NCBI GenBank assembly: GCA_911810475.1
Contig: OU461276.1
Location: forward strand, 831,001-895,000
Source: Candidatus Celerinatantimonas neptuna
GTDB taxonomy: Bacteria; Pseudomonadota; Gammaproteobacteria; Enterobacterales; Celerinatantimonadaceae
Direction of reading: 5' to 3'
DNA: 64,000 nucleotides
Part shown: piece after piece, positions 1-8,402 of the stretch
Layout of the letters: every line of letters begins with the position of its first letter
Numbering within the stretch: position 1 is the first letter of the stretch
The notes under the pieces: generated by a model
The model's input: only the letters and a program-made list of their open reading frames with translations
What the model was told of the DNA's origin: nothing
The model's database searches: none
Translations under genes and position numbers: made by a program

Positions 1-410
1 GCAAATCCCTGATAGAAATATGCTCTAGTTTTTCTATAGAGTTTTGAGCATTGATGCTGGCAACTAGCGAAGTGTTTCATCAACTGCACAGGGCCAGGAA
101 AGCCTAACGCCACCGCCATATCCGAAACTAACAGCTCTGTCAGAGGATTCAAATGAATGATCCATTCATCATAAAGATCTCCGAAGCCCCCTTCACAAAA
201 AGCACACAGACGAATCCCCCGACATTGCTCATCGTCTAAAACAGCTTCACTTGCTTCAATAACTAAAGGCGGCATCATAGCCGCCGAAAGTTGATAATAG
301 CCTTGTCGATCGGTCTGAGTTTGAAACTGCTCACCCTGACTATCAACAATATTCATTTGAACAGGGAATCGCAGTAATTGAGCACTCACTTTCCCTTGAA
401 TAGTGACCAT
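1..410 (-). CDS. Tandem paralogue of rhamnogalacturonan-acetylesterase-type protein, 5' part only
   Basis: Reading leftward from an ATG at 410 gives 136 open codons that run off the window edge. The start is supported by an AAGGGG ribosome site a few bases upstream. The peptide (MVTIQGKVSAQLLRF...) aligns over its whole length with residues about 44-165 of the next gene upstream, sharing QGYY, PPL and HLNPLT/NLNPLT blocks. This is the N-terminal region that precedes the SGNH esterase domain in that neighbour. Unlike the neighbour it has no lipoprotein signal peptide. It begins 21 bases after the neighbour's distal stop, so the pair looks like a tandem duplication in one transcription unit. 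Whether an esterase domain follows cannot be seen. Confidence 0.7.
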   Translation of the reverse strand, partial: MVTIQGKVSAQLLRFPVQMNIVDSQGEQFQTQTDRQGYYQLSAAMMPPLVIEASEAVLDDEQCRGIRLCAFCEGGFGDLYDEWIIHLNPLTELLVSDMAVALGFPGPVQLMKHFASCQHQCSKLYRKTRAYFYQGF

Positions 411-431
411 ATGACCCCTTTTCAATCCATT

Positions 432-2054
432 TTACTGAGATATCAGATACTGGGCTAACGGATGCAATCGGGGCTGCTGGCGGATATCCGAAGCTACGAT
501 TCCTGCAACTGCTTTTGCCCCGCATTCCTGAAAATGAGTACTGTCGGGCTTATCCCAGCGACCCGTCCTGCCTTTGTAATAAGGATATTGAATCGTATCG
601 ACAGCTAACCAATAATCTTTTCAATGGACATTCCCGACCCGATTAGCAAACTGAATTGTTCTTGTTTCAATATCCAACATCACAACATCGTTGACTCTAG
701 CCGTATCTTTAATGGTCTGGCTGTAATCACCGACATAAGCAAACGAAGTCCCATTTTTGTTTTTCGTTTTATGACCATAAACGATCGGTGTCAGGGTTTT
801 ACCATGCGCATTTTTAAACCGGGTCGTCGGCGTTAGCAAAACAGGAATCAAGCCATGAGAACGGGCATAATGAATATAAAATTCCAACGATTTAGCAAAC
901 GACATTTGAGGTTGACCTTGCGGATATTGCATCTTTCCTTTTGCATCATTCGGGTAGGTGCATAAATTGCCAACATCAACCGCTCCCCGCCCTGATTTCG
1001 CGGCATCACATTTTTCATCATTGTGCCCCATTTCAATAAACAGATAATCGCCAGGACGCATCATACTGGATAAATAACGAAACCAGCCTTCATTACGATA
1101 GAGGCGAGAACTGCGACCTGATTTAGCGCCATCAATCACCTGAACTTTTTCCGGATTAAATTGTTGCTGAAAGACCTGCCCCCACCCCATTCGCGGATAT
1201 TTATAATCAGGATAGATAGATGCCGTTGAATCGCCGACAATGAAAATTCGGTATTGAGCCTGATTAACTAGCCGCTGTTTACGATAAATTGAGTCCAAAT
1301 CAACCGACATCACATGACCATCACGGTCATTCACCGCAATCGGCCGGAAAAAATGATCGGTTAAAGTCGTTCCGGATGGGATCCCTTTTTTACTTTTATA
1401 GCCCCGATTCACCCATAGCAGCGAAAATAGAGACTGGACATCCCGATACCATTTATGAGAATAAGTTATCGGATTAAAATCAGCAGGTAATTGCAGCTTA
1501 GCCAGGGCATTATCAAAGATTTGATGAAAATGCTTGAGCGATTGCTGATAATTCTCAGACGTGACTGCAATGCTTGTCTTCGCTTCAATGAATTGCTCAG
1601 GTCCTGAATAACCGGCTGTCTGAGCAATTTCTGATGTCATCAAATCGGTCAGTGGATTTAAATTTACCCGAACTTGCCCTGATTGACTCTCTTTGGACGG
1701 AACATAAACAGCCGCAAGACAAATCCCCATCGGCCTGTCTTCACGAGTACATTGCCCATTGCGCTCTGTCGCAGAGAGAATCAGTGGTGGCACAAGTGCA
1801 GAGGTTGAAAGTCGATAATAGCCCTGTGAATCGGTTTTCACAACAACGCGATGTCCTTGCTGATCTTTAACCGTAATTGTCGCAGGAAAACGCATTAATG
1901 GAGCACTGACCTGTCCTTGAATCATCAGATGATTCTGAGGGATTGATTGAAGAGTCGATGTATTCGATGGTCTTAAATGAGTTCCTGAGGCACAACCTGT
2001 CAAAGTTGCAAAAAAACATAAAGCAAGTGTCGAATGAATCAAGATACCTTTCAT
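432..2054 (-). pseudogene. Rhamnogalacturonan acetylesterase-type SGNH lipoprotein, interrupted by in-frame TGA
   Basis: The ATG at 2054 is preferred because it gives a lipoprotein signal with lipobox LTGC (Cys21); an upstream TTG at 2090 only adds a non-signal-like extension. Residues 40-170 are a beta-rich N-terminal domain. SGNH/GDSL blocks follow: GDSTAS (Ser276) and GHNDEK (about 343-348). The frame stops at TGA 621-623 after 477 codons, but the same frame stays open for 62 more codons to TAA 432-434. That tail carries the family's catalytic block DSTHF (Asp504/His507 if read through). The product as written therefore lacks the Asp and His of the catalytic triad. The family removes acetyl groups from rhamnogalacturonan. 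A nonsense mutation is most likely; a base-calling error is possible. Confidence 0.8.
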
Positions 2055-2190
2055 ATAGATTGTCCATGTGGCGACGAATATTACCTTCAAATATGAATAA
2101 ACACCGTTGTGCTCTTCATTATGACGGATATAGGTTCCTTCTGCTTAGTACATGCTGACATTGAAAAATCGTTTGGGCTGATTAGTTTAA

Positions 2191-2225
2191 GCAGGGCTCA
2201 ATGACACAATGTCAATAAGCCCTGC
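2191..2225 (-). terminator. Hairpin terminator-like element after the pectinesterase gene
   Basis: GCAGGGCT pairs with AGCCCTGC, and an inner TGACA/TGTCA extends the stem. It lies 7 bases past the pectinesterase stop codon. There is no long U tract, so it may be a weak terminator or an RNA-stabilising 3' end. It separates the pectinesterase from the esterase gene, which probably has its own promoter in 2055-2190. Confidence 0.55.
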
Positions 2226-2231
2226 AACGAA

Positions 2232-3317
2232 TCATGATTTATACCATGTACCACCGAGTATTTTGTCAATACTTACTGATTTCGCTTGTTGCTCTGTTAA
2301 TTGTGGTCGTTGTGGAGATTTCTTAGCCCCTGGGCCAAAACTGTGATATTCAACAAAACGGGCATCTTTATCTGGATAAAACCATTTTCTTTGGTGATCT
2401 TTAGACCAGCCCGACATTTTATCCCAACCGTACAAATGATCATCCATGTAGCAGTTGTAATAAAGTGTTGCACCAATGGCATTAGGATCAGCATAGCGCC
2501 CATCTTTAAAAGTTCGGGTCGGATGCCATGGTCTTCCCAGACCATAACTATCTTTAGGAACCCCCGGTTCTTTTAACAATCGGCTATTTATAAATACCAA
2601 TCCATACTTTTGGTGAATATCCGTACTCGGCGCACTGATATACCCCATAGGAGAAACATCTCTGGCCCGATGTCTGGCAATAATAGAACAATGATCAAAA
2701 ACAGCAGTGCCACCGCCAAAGATAAAATCAACATTCCCTTTAACAGTACAATTTTTAAAATAGCTGACGCTGCCATGTTTAGCCATTAACGAATCTTGAT
2801 ATCCATCAATCAAGACATTCTCAACCTTGGCATGTTTGGCATTAGAGCCTATGGATAACGCAACCGCTTGAGGGGCATTCAGTTTGGTCGAGTCCCCTTT
2901 TGCTTTTAGATCATTGGCGGGATAATCAAATGTGTTACGAATCGTCATATTTTTAAGCGTGACATCACCCGCTTTAACCCGAACAACAAAACTCTTTGAT
3001 GTTCCCCATTTTTTACCACTCGGCGATTTCATACCCGACGCTGAAGTGTACTGAATGATCGTTTTATCACGATTTTCACCAATTAAAGTAACGTGACTCG
3101 CTCTGATGCTAAATTTCTCGATATAAGTGCCATTTTTAACAAAAATTGTAAAATGAGGCTTATGACTTTGTTTAGCAACGGCCAAAGCTTGAGTAATCTT
3201 CGAGTAATGATGAGGCATCCCTGGAGAACCATGAGAAACAATCGCATCATAGCTTGCTGCGTAACTTGAAAAACAAATAACAAGCGGAACAGCCATCATC
3301 AAAGCAGTCCGTTTCAT
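2232..3317 (-). CDS. pemA: Pectinesterase (pectin methylesterase, CE8), periplasmic
   Basis: A 361-residue CE8 pectin methylesterase that removes methyl esters from homogalacturonan so that pectate lyases can act. The N-terminus is a Sec signal peptide (MKRTALMMAV through SYAAS). CE8 motifs appear in order: PQAVAL at about 149-154, QDSL at 174-177 (catalytic Asp175), GNVDFIFG at 194-201 (catalytic Asp197) and GLGRPWH at 259-265 (Arg262). All catalytic residues are present and the length is typical of bacterial enzymes. The gene starts 15 bases after the upstream porin gene with AGGAG spacing, so it belongs to the 4914-to-2232 operon. The symbol follows Dickeya usage. Confidence 0.9.
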   Translation of the reverse strand: MKRTALMMAVPLVICFSSYAASYDAIVSHGSPGMPHHYSKITQALAVAKQSHKPHFTIFVKNGTYIEKFSIRASHVTLIGENRDKTIIQYTSASGMKSPSGKKWGTSKSFVVRVKAGDVTLKNMTIRNTFDYPANDLKAKGDSTKLNAPQAVALSIGSNAKHAKVENVLIDGYQDSLMAKHGSVSYFKNCTVKGNVDFIFGGGTAVFDHCSIIARHRARDVSPMGYISAPSTDIHQKYGLVFINSRLLKEPGVPKDSYGLGRPWHPTRTFKDGRYADPNAIGATLYYNCYMDDHLYGWDKMSGWSKDHQRKWFYPDKDARFVEYHSFGPGAKKSPQRPQLTEQQAKSVSIDKILGGTWYKS

Positions 3318-3332
3318 AATCCTTCTCCTTAT

Positions 3333-4082
3333 CTAGAAAGAATAATTAAAGCCGGCAGTTAACCGAGCTTCTCGCGTATTGCGTTCAGTCGAAGCGGCTT
3401 TGTCTTCAACTCCCAGATAAGGCTGCCAGTGATCGCCTGCGCGATAAGCAACTTTTAATCGTTGTTCATAATTGGATTTTCTATTGTCATATAGAACATA
3501 GTTCGCATGTTTAAAGGTAAATGCATATGACACTAACAATGCATCAGATAGGTGGTAATCGCCACCAACCATCAATGCGTTACGGTGGCGGGTCGACAGA
3601 CGGGATTTTCCTTTCTTGTGGCTAAATTTGCGTATCTCATAATTATATTTAGCAAATAGAGATAACTTAGGCCCCCAAGTATAATTAAGTTTGACACCCG
3701 GCATATAACGGGCACCACTATTCCCTGGATCACTAATTTCTCCGGTATAATCATGGTCATCACCAACGCCGGTATAAAACTTAGCCCGTAATAAAGGTGT
3801 CACTGAAAATTTATCATTTACATGATAGCGGTAATGAATATCAAATATATTGCTGTAACTGACAACATCATCTAATGTGTCATTCTTTTTATTGATGAGG
3901 TTGACTCCGACTCCCAAATAAAGACAATTAGAGAAACCGTAATTAATATATAGCCTATCACTATGAACGCGGTTATAAGTTCTATAGTTATGTTCATACG
4001 AAATAGCACTTGTATCAGCCATCGATGATACAGAAAAAAGACCAAGCAGGATCGATGGTATAATCAATCTATAATTTTTCAT
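3333..4082 (-). CDS. KdgM-family oligogalacturonate-specific porin
   Basis: A 249-residue outer-membrane beta-barrel protein of the KdgM family. It has a signal peptide ending SSMADTSA, then the family-typical opening with a HNYRTYNRVHSDRLYI-like strand, alternating aromatic strands throughout, and a C-terminal GFNYSF with terminal Phe for BAM-dependent assembly. KdgM porins carry oligogalacturonides across the outer membrane. The gene lies between another KdgM-type gene (19-base gap) and the pectinesterase (15-base gap), clearly in one operon. Substrate specificity among the three paralogues in this locus cannot be told from sequence. Confidence 0.85.
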   Translation of the reverse strand: MKNYRLIIPSILLGLFSVSSMADTSAISYEHNYRTYNRVHSDRLYINYGFSNCLYLGVGVNLINKKNDTLDDVVSYSNIFDIHYRYHVNDKFSVTPLLRAKFYTGVGDDHDYTGEISDPGNSGARYMPGVKLNYTWGPKLSLFAKYNYEIRKFSHKKGKSRLSTRHRNALMVGGDYHLSDALLVSYAFTFKHANYVLYDNRKSNYEQRLKVAYRAGDHWQPYLGVEDKAASTERNTREARLTAGFNYSF

Positions 4083-4101
4083 AAAATTTACCTATATCTA
4101 T

Positions 4102-4914
4102 TTAAAAATACCAATTCACACCTGTTTTAATAACAGCTTGCTGGTGATCTGAAGAACCGGATACAGCTTTCTGATCAATTTCTAAATAGGGTATTATTTT
4201 TTTCCATCCAGTATATTGAAATTTAATTTCATTATATAAATAACCATGCTTATTATTATAAAGATAATATTTTTTATCGTTGCATGAAGAGCTGGAACAA
4301 CTCTGGGCAGCATTGACATAACGGGCATAATCATAAAGAACTATATAGGTCAATTTTAGATCTTTAATTCCTCTATAAGTAATACCTGTTTCAAATCGAT
4401 GGGTACCGATATCCCCTTTCTTACGATATTCAGTTTCTACACCACTGACCGTTTGGGTTGCATAACGATCCGAACGACTGTACTGGCGGTACTGATACCG
4501 ATAACGAATATATCCAGACCAGGTTTTAGATAGTTTTCGGTTGATTTTTCCACCGATCAAATATTGTAAACTATCACTAGACATATCCATTTCAAACGAA
4601 GGTGTCATACTGGTTTTTTTGGTTAATTTCATTGAATGACTAATAACTAACCCTGCACTACCACCATATTCATTTTGGTACATATAATCTTTATCATTTG
4701 GATATGCACTAAATTTAACTTCGAAGTGCCACTTATTAGGTGTTTGATGCACTATTTTGATTGAATCACCATTTTTTCGACTCTCTGTCTTATAATTATG
4801 TTCATACTGAAGGTACGTCTTTCCTGGTACTTTATGTTCTATTTGCTCTGCAGCATTAGCACTACTTGAAAATATAATTAATAATCCAACAAGACCTACA
4901 TATCTTTTATACAT
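4102..4914 (-). CDS. KdgM-family porin paralogue, AT-rich
   Basis: A 270-residue secreted beta-barrel protein. The signal peptide ends SSSANAAEQ, the mature protein opens with YLQYEHNYKTESRKNGD (the KdgM pattern), and it ends KTGVNWYF with a terminal Phe. It is the promoter-proximal gene of the operon that continues with the second porin and pectinesterase. Codons are noticeably more AT-rich than in neighbouring genes, and a CSSSSC segment in a putative loop is unusual for a porin (possibly a disulfide). It is more divergent from the family than the other two copies, so family membership is somewhat less certain. Confidence 0.75.
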   Translation of the reverse strand: MYKRYVGLVGLLIIFSSSANAAEQIEHKVPGKTYLQYEHNYKTESRKNGDSIKIVHQTPNKWHFEVKFSAYPNDKDYMYQNEYGGSAGLVISHSMKLTKKTSMTPSFEMDMSSDSLQYLIGGKINRKLSKTWSGYIRYRYQYRQYSRSDRYATQTVSGVETEYRKKGDIGTHRFETGITYRGIKDLKLTYIVLYDYARYVNAAQSCSSSSCNDKKYYLYNNKHGYLYNEIKFQYTGWKKIIPYLEIDQKAVSGSSDHQQAVIKTGVNWYF

Positions 4915-5213
4915 AGTATTACCTAATAATTCATTTTTTATTTATAAATTTTTAATTATTTCAAATCAAAAATATCAAATCTGTATCGATGGTTATGAAT
5001 TAACTATTAAATTATTTTGATAAGAAAAGTCTTGTTAAAGTCAAAAGATATAATTACATTTTTTGACTTTAATAAATGGCTAATTTCATAAATAAACATA
5101 AAATAATTTATACAACTCTAATAATATAGCCATTGATATAATTAAAACAATATTCAATTTAAATAAAAATTGTTACAAGTAACGCATGGTTATCATTCCC
5201 TATAAATGAAAAT
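4915..5213. other. AT-rich promoter region of the porin-pectinesterase operon
   Basis: About 300 bases without a gene, very rich in A and T. It contains the candidate KdgR operator at 5141-5159 and a small GTTAC-AA-GTAAC inverted repeat near 5173. The promoter of the gene starting at 4914 must lie here, but several AT-rich -10-like strings make the exact one undecidable by eye. Confidence 0.5.
5141..5159. promoter_or_regulatory. Candidate KdgR operator
   Basis: ATTAAAACAATATTCAATT matches the KdgR consensus as I recall it (AATRAAAYRNYRTTTYATT) at 15 of 18 informative positions. KdgR represses pectinolysis genes in Dickeya and Pectobacterium until 2-keto-3-deoxygluconate accumulates. It lies about 230 bases upstream of the first porin gene of this operon. 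In such AT-rich DNA chance matches are likely, so this is tentative. Confidence 0.35.
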
Positions 5214-5243
5214 AAATATCTAGTGACGAATCACCAGATATTT
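5214..5243 (-). terminator. Terminator after the PL9 lyase gene
   Basis: AAATATCTGGTGA pairs with TCACTAGATATTT around a TTCG loop, with one wobble pair, followed by TATTTTC in the transcript. It begins 11 bases after the lyase stop codon and ends the kdgM-pelX transcription unit. Confidence 0.7.
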
Positions 5244-5253
5244 ATCGAATCAT

Positions 5254-7473
5254 TTAAAAAAGAATTTTTCTTATTTCAGAAAGTTGTTTTCTAGCTTGTT
5301 TTTCAGTAACGACTTTTTCATCTATTATTTGTTTCAGTTTCCTCAATTGTGATTGAGTCATATTCAGGTGATTTTTACCATTCAAATAAAAGTGGTTATT
5401 CCCTGCTATATCACCATGAACCGCATCATCGTAATGTTTTTTATGATCCAGACGAATCGATACATCTCCGGATAAATAAGCTGGATTCAATATACCTCCA
5501 TATGGATTTTTACGAATAATATAGTTAAAACGCTGATTATCTATTGAGATATTATCCATGATAGTCAGCGAACCTGGGTTGAAATTATCAGTAATGCCAT
5601 CCATGTGATTGTTAAATGACAGATCATGCATCAATACATGTGAAACCGGTAAACCTTCACCGCCCAGTTTAAAGCCATTACCCCGGTGTCCTCCTTTCAT
5701 ATTTTTCATATGGAATGTCTGACCATTATTAAATGCAACAGAGTTGATGATTTTAACAGCACCATTTGGGCCATCTTCAACTTTATTGAACAGATCATAA
5801 CCATCATCGACATTATGATGAGAAACACAGTTAACTAACGTATTGCCATCGCCAACCCGCATTTTCACAGCAAAACCATCTGCGTTGATCTGCGATTTAT
5901 CCATATTGTTATAACTCTCACTGTTTGTGATTAGGTTATAACTGGCCCACAATGGACGACCAATACCCCGTTTGGATGTGACCTGAATCCCGGTATCTGG
6001 TGCTTCATGAACTAATGCATGATCAATCCAGTTATGGCTCCCGTTGATAATCAAACGTTCCCCAACAACTGCAAAATTAAACATCTGCCAGTAATTCGCT
6101 TTCACCCGAACCATGCCGGTAAAATGCACAGGCCCTTCCCCGATCATCCGTTTAGGCTGTGATGGAACTCCTGATACAGATTTATCCAGCGTAATCCCAG
6201 GATAGTTCCCTGAAGCCAAATGGATTTCACCACCGGGAGCGACCAACTTAATCGCCGATTTAATATCTAATGGAGATCCTTTCAAGCCACTGTTACTGGC
6301 CTTACCTTGTGGAGAAACATAGATATCATATGGATTTTTAAGTGATTTATAGTGAACTTGCCATGTTTTCTTAACCGCTTCTTGCTGACCATTTTTAGTA
6401 AACGCAAGAACAAACTGACTCCGTTGATTCACAGTGGCAGGAATATCCAATTGTTCACCCGCTTTCACATGAATAACATGACCAACCGGTTTACCATCCT
6501 GGGTGAGTTGGTACGCACCATCATAATTAGCCACCGCCTGAACATGATAATGATGTACCGGTGTAATTCGTGGTGAAGCGACTTCAACTAAAGTTGGTGT
6601 GGCTGGAGGAACGTAAGCAGGAGCAGCCTGAGTATGTGCAACCGATGTTAACAACTTCACATTTTGCACTTTCACTTTCGCATTACGAGCAGCGAAAAAC
6701 CCAACATACTGATGTTTGTTATCCTGAATGCTGACAAGATTTGCCGGTGCATTTTTGATGGTATACCGGTGAACCGATTTGCCTGGTTCCTGAAAACTAA
6801 CTTTAAAACCGGTATTCGTACGCGTCAGGGTCATATGATAAGTATGCTTGGTATCATGGATCACCCCTTTCACATAATCGTGTCGTTTCAACAGGTTATG
6901 CGGACTTCCCCATGGCGCATGGACACCACGACGATATGATGCATTAATGTTGGACATATTATCGTTAGAACGCGTATGCGAACGCATCAGATTCATGACC
7001 ATATTGGATGCAGATGGAAATTCTTCATGGCCTAATGGCTGAGGATTGGCCCGGGCAGGCCCGATGATATCCCGGACAATTATACCAGCGCCTTCCTGAC
7101 GGTTTGGTGTTGCCCCCGTTTCAGGGCCCAACTGTTCTAAAGTTAAATCGGCCGATAAGGTGAAATTTTCAGATGTCGGCAATACGGTGTAATAGAATGT
7201 TCCTCCTTCATGGGAATTAGCTAACTTACCGCCACGGCTTTCAATGGTGAAATGATCTAACAATGGCCCGGCGCCTTTAACTTTTTCACCGTCATCAGTC
7301 ACCTGATTCACGCCAATTTTGTTAGGTAAAATCGTTGAACCAAAATTCAAATCGGTCGATTGACCGAAAGTAATCGCATGCCACGTATGCGCAGATTGAC
7401 TTCCCTGAGCCACATTGGCAAACAATAGGACTGATGCACATGCAGTCAAAGCAAAACTCACTTTCCTATCCAT
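5254..7473 (-). CDS. pelX: Exopolygalacturonate lyase, PL9 family (PelX-like)
   Basis: A 739-residue periplasmic pectate disaccharide-lyase. The Sec signal peptide runs to about residue 24. Residues 30-277 form an N-terminal beta-sandwich-like module typical of PelX proteins. A linker with an Ig-like segment follows to about 380, and residues 381-739 are the PL9 right-handed beta-helix. Conserved PL9 blocks are ADGFAVK (531-537), DDGYDLFNK (556-564) and GNGFKLGGEG (598-607), carrying the calcium-binding acids and catalytic Lys of the family. PelX in Dickeya releases unsaturated digalacturonate from oligogalacturonides. The gene follows a KdgM porin gene by 44 bases, which fits import followed by periplasmic cleavage. 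The subfamily call rests on length and architecture. Confidence 0.85.
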   Translation of the reverse strand: MDRKVSFALTACASVLLFANVAQGSQSAHTWHAITFGQSTDLNFGSTILPNKIGVNQVTDDGEKVKGAGPLLDHFTIESRGGKLANSHEGGTFYYTVLPTSENFTLSADLTLEQLGPETGATPNRQEGAGIIVRDIIGPARANPQPLGHEEFPSASNMVMNLMRSHTRSNDNMSNINASYRRGVHAPWGSPHNLLKRHDYVKGVIHDTKHTYHMTLTRTNTGFKVSFQEPGKSVHRYTIKNAPANLVSIQDNKHQYVGFFAARNAKVKVQNVKLLTSVAHTQAAPAYVPPATPTLVEVASPRITPVHHYHVQAVANYDGAYQLTQDGKPVGHVIHVKAGEQLDIPATVNQRSQFVLAFTKNGQQEAVKKTWQVHYKSLKNPYDIYVSPQGKASNSGLKGSPLDIKSAIKLVAPGGEIHLASGNYPGITLDKSVSGVPSQPKRMIGEGPVHFTGMVRVKANYWQMFNFAVVGERLIINGSHNWIDHALVHEAPDTGIQVTSKRGIGRPLWASYNLITNSESYNNMDKSQINADGFAVKMRVGDGNTLVNCVSHHNVDDGYDLFNKVEDGPNGAVKIINSVAFNNGQTFHMKNMKGGHRGNGFKLGGEGLPVSHVLMHDLSFNNHMDGITDNFNPGSLTIMDNISIDNQRFNYIIRKNPYGGILNPAYLSGDVSIRLDHKKHYDDAVHGDIAGNNHFYLNGKNHLNMTQSQLRKLKQIIDEKVVTEKQARKQLSEIRKILF

Positions 7474-7517
7474 TCTGAATACCTTTTCCTCTCGTGATTA
7501 TTCATCCATGCTCTGAA

Positions 7518-8222
7518 TCAGAAGTTATATTTCACGCCAACACGTAAACGCAGGTCATGCCGATCTTTGTACTGAGCATTATCACTTTTCGCAGTTACAA
7601 AGCCGATTTCACCAAATGGCTTCCAGCCACTTTTGAACTTGTCATATTCGCCGGTAAAGTTAATCAAATGATCGGTATCATGTCCTTTCCATACTTTCCG
7701 GTTGGATGGGTATTTTTTAAATTCCATATCAAAGCCGACTTTACCCCAGCTTAATTTATAGTGGCCTGTCCAGTTCAATTGATGATATGGCTGATCGCCT
7801 TTATTCAGGGTATGGTCAGAATAAACCTTCAGCCCATAGCGATAACGCAACGCCATATCAAATTTTTGGGTAAACTTATAATCACCTTTTACTTCAGCTT
7901 TATAAGTGACCGCACTGCTCCCCGAATCCATTTTAAAAGCCGGGTAAAATGCGAGCTTATCACTATATTTGTACCGATAACTGATCCCGACTTCATGACC
8001 TTTGGCATAGGTATCTGTCAGCATCCGGTTATTTTCATGTCCCCATTTTGCTTCAACACTAAAACCGATCCCATTGTCGAAGCGATTAGAAATTTCAATC
8101 CGGTCTGCATCTGTATCTTGCCTGGGGATATATTCATGTCGCAGATTTAATGTGGTTGCAGATACACTGCCAGCGGCAAGGAGGGAAACTAGAACAGGAA
8201 GTACCAAGCTTTTGCTTTTCAT
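7518..8222 (-). CDS. kdgM: Oligogalacturonate-specific porin KdgM
   Basis: A 234-residue outer-membrane porin that is closest in form to Dickeya KdgM. The signal peptide ends GSVSA. The mature start TTLNLRHEYIPRQDTDADR matches the KdgM opening (xxxFRHEYxxxxxxHADR), and the protein ends VGVKYNF. It admits acidic oligogalacturonides. The start is supported by AGGAG in the leader. It is the first gene of the two-gene kdgM-pelX unit and is divergent from the gene at 8403. The intergenic region holds candidate KdgR and CRP sites, the two regulators known to control kdgM in Dickeya. Confidence 0.9.
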   Translation of the reverse strand: MKSKSLVLPVLVSLLAAGSVSATTLNLRHEYIPRQDTDADRIEISNRFDNGIGFSVEAKWGHENNRMLTDTYAKGHEVGISYRYKYSDKLAFYPAFKMDSGSSAVTYKAEVKGDYKFTQKFDMALRYRYGLKVYSDHTLNKGDQPYHQLNWTGHYKLSWGKVGFDMEFKKYPSNRKVWKGHDTDHLINFTGEYDKFKSGWKPFGEIGFVTAKSDNAQYKDRHDLRLRVGVKYNF

Positions 8223-8267
8223 TTTTAAAACTCCTTTTTATTTTTTTATCATAATCGTTTTATTTCA

Positions 8268-8286
8268 ATACGAATAATGTTTCAAT
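8268..8286. promoter_or_regulatory. Candidate KdgR operator upstream of kdgM
   Basis: On the minus strand ATTGAAACATTATTCGTAT keeps one half-site of the KdgR consensus well (TGAAACATT) and the other poorly, 13 of 18 informative positions. It lies about 46 bases upstream of the kdgM start, where a repressor site is expected. Tentative. Confidence 0.35.
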
Positions 8287-8344
8287 TAGTAAATAGGAAG
8301 TTTGTGATATTCAACTCTTATTTGCTTTTGCATGATTAGATTTA

Positions 8345-8360
8345 TGTGATTGCCTTCACT
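8345..8360. promoter_or_regulatory. Candidate CRP site between kdgM and the DUF294 gene
   Basis: TGTGATTGCCTTCACT matches the CRP consensus TGTGA-N6-TCACA at 9 of 10 core positions. It overlaps a perfect 14-base palindrome, TCACTGATCAGTGA, at 8356-8369. It is 122 bases upstream of the kdgM start and 43 bases upstream of the divergent gene, so it could serve either. CRP activation of pectin genes is known in Dickeya. Confidence 0.5.
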
Positions 8361-8402
8361 GATCAGTGAGTTACCCGACTGTTGGCCTGAGAGAATCAGC
8401 GT

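Noticed and set aside
343..525. 60-codon minus-strand frame between the two esterase genes
   Set aside because: It lies out of frame with both the readthrough tail of one esterase and the start of the next, which better explain this DNA.
621..623. In-frame TGA as a selenocysteine codon
   Set aside because: The family has no selenocysteine at this place, the position is not catalytic, and no SECIS-like hairpin is evident just downstream. A nonsense mutation or base error is simpler.
848..1477. Open frames antisense to or out of frame with the acetylesterase
   Set aside because: They overlap a clear SGNH-domain gene and show no family features or ribosome sites.
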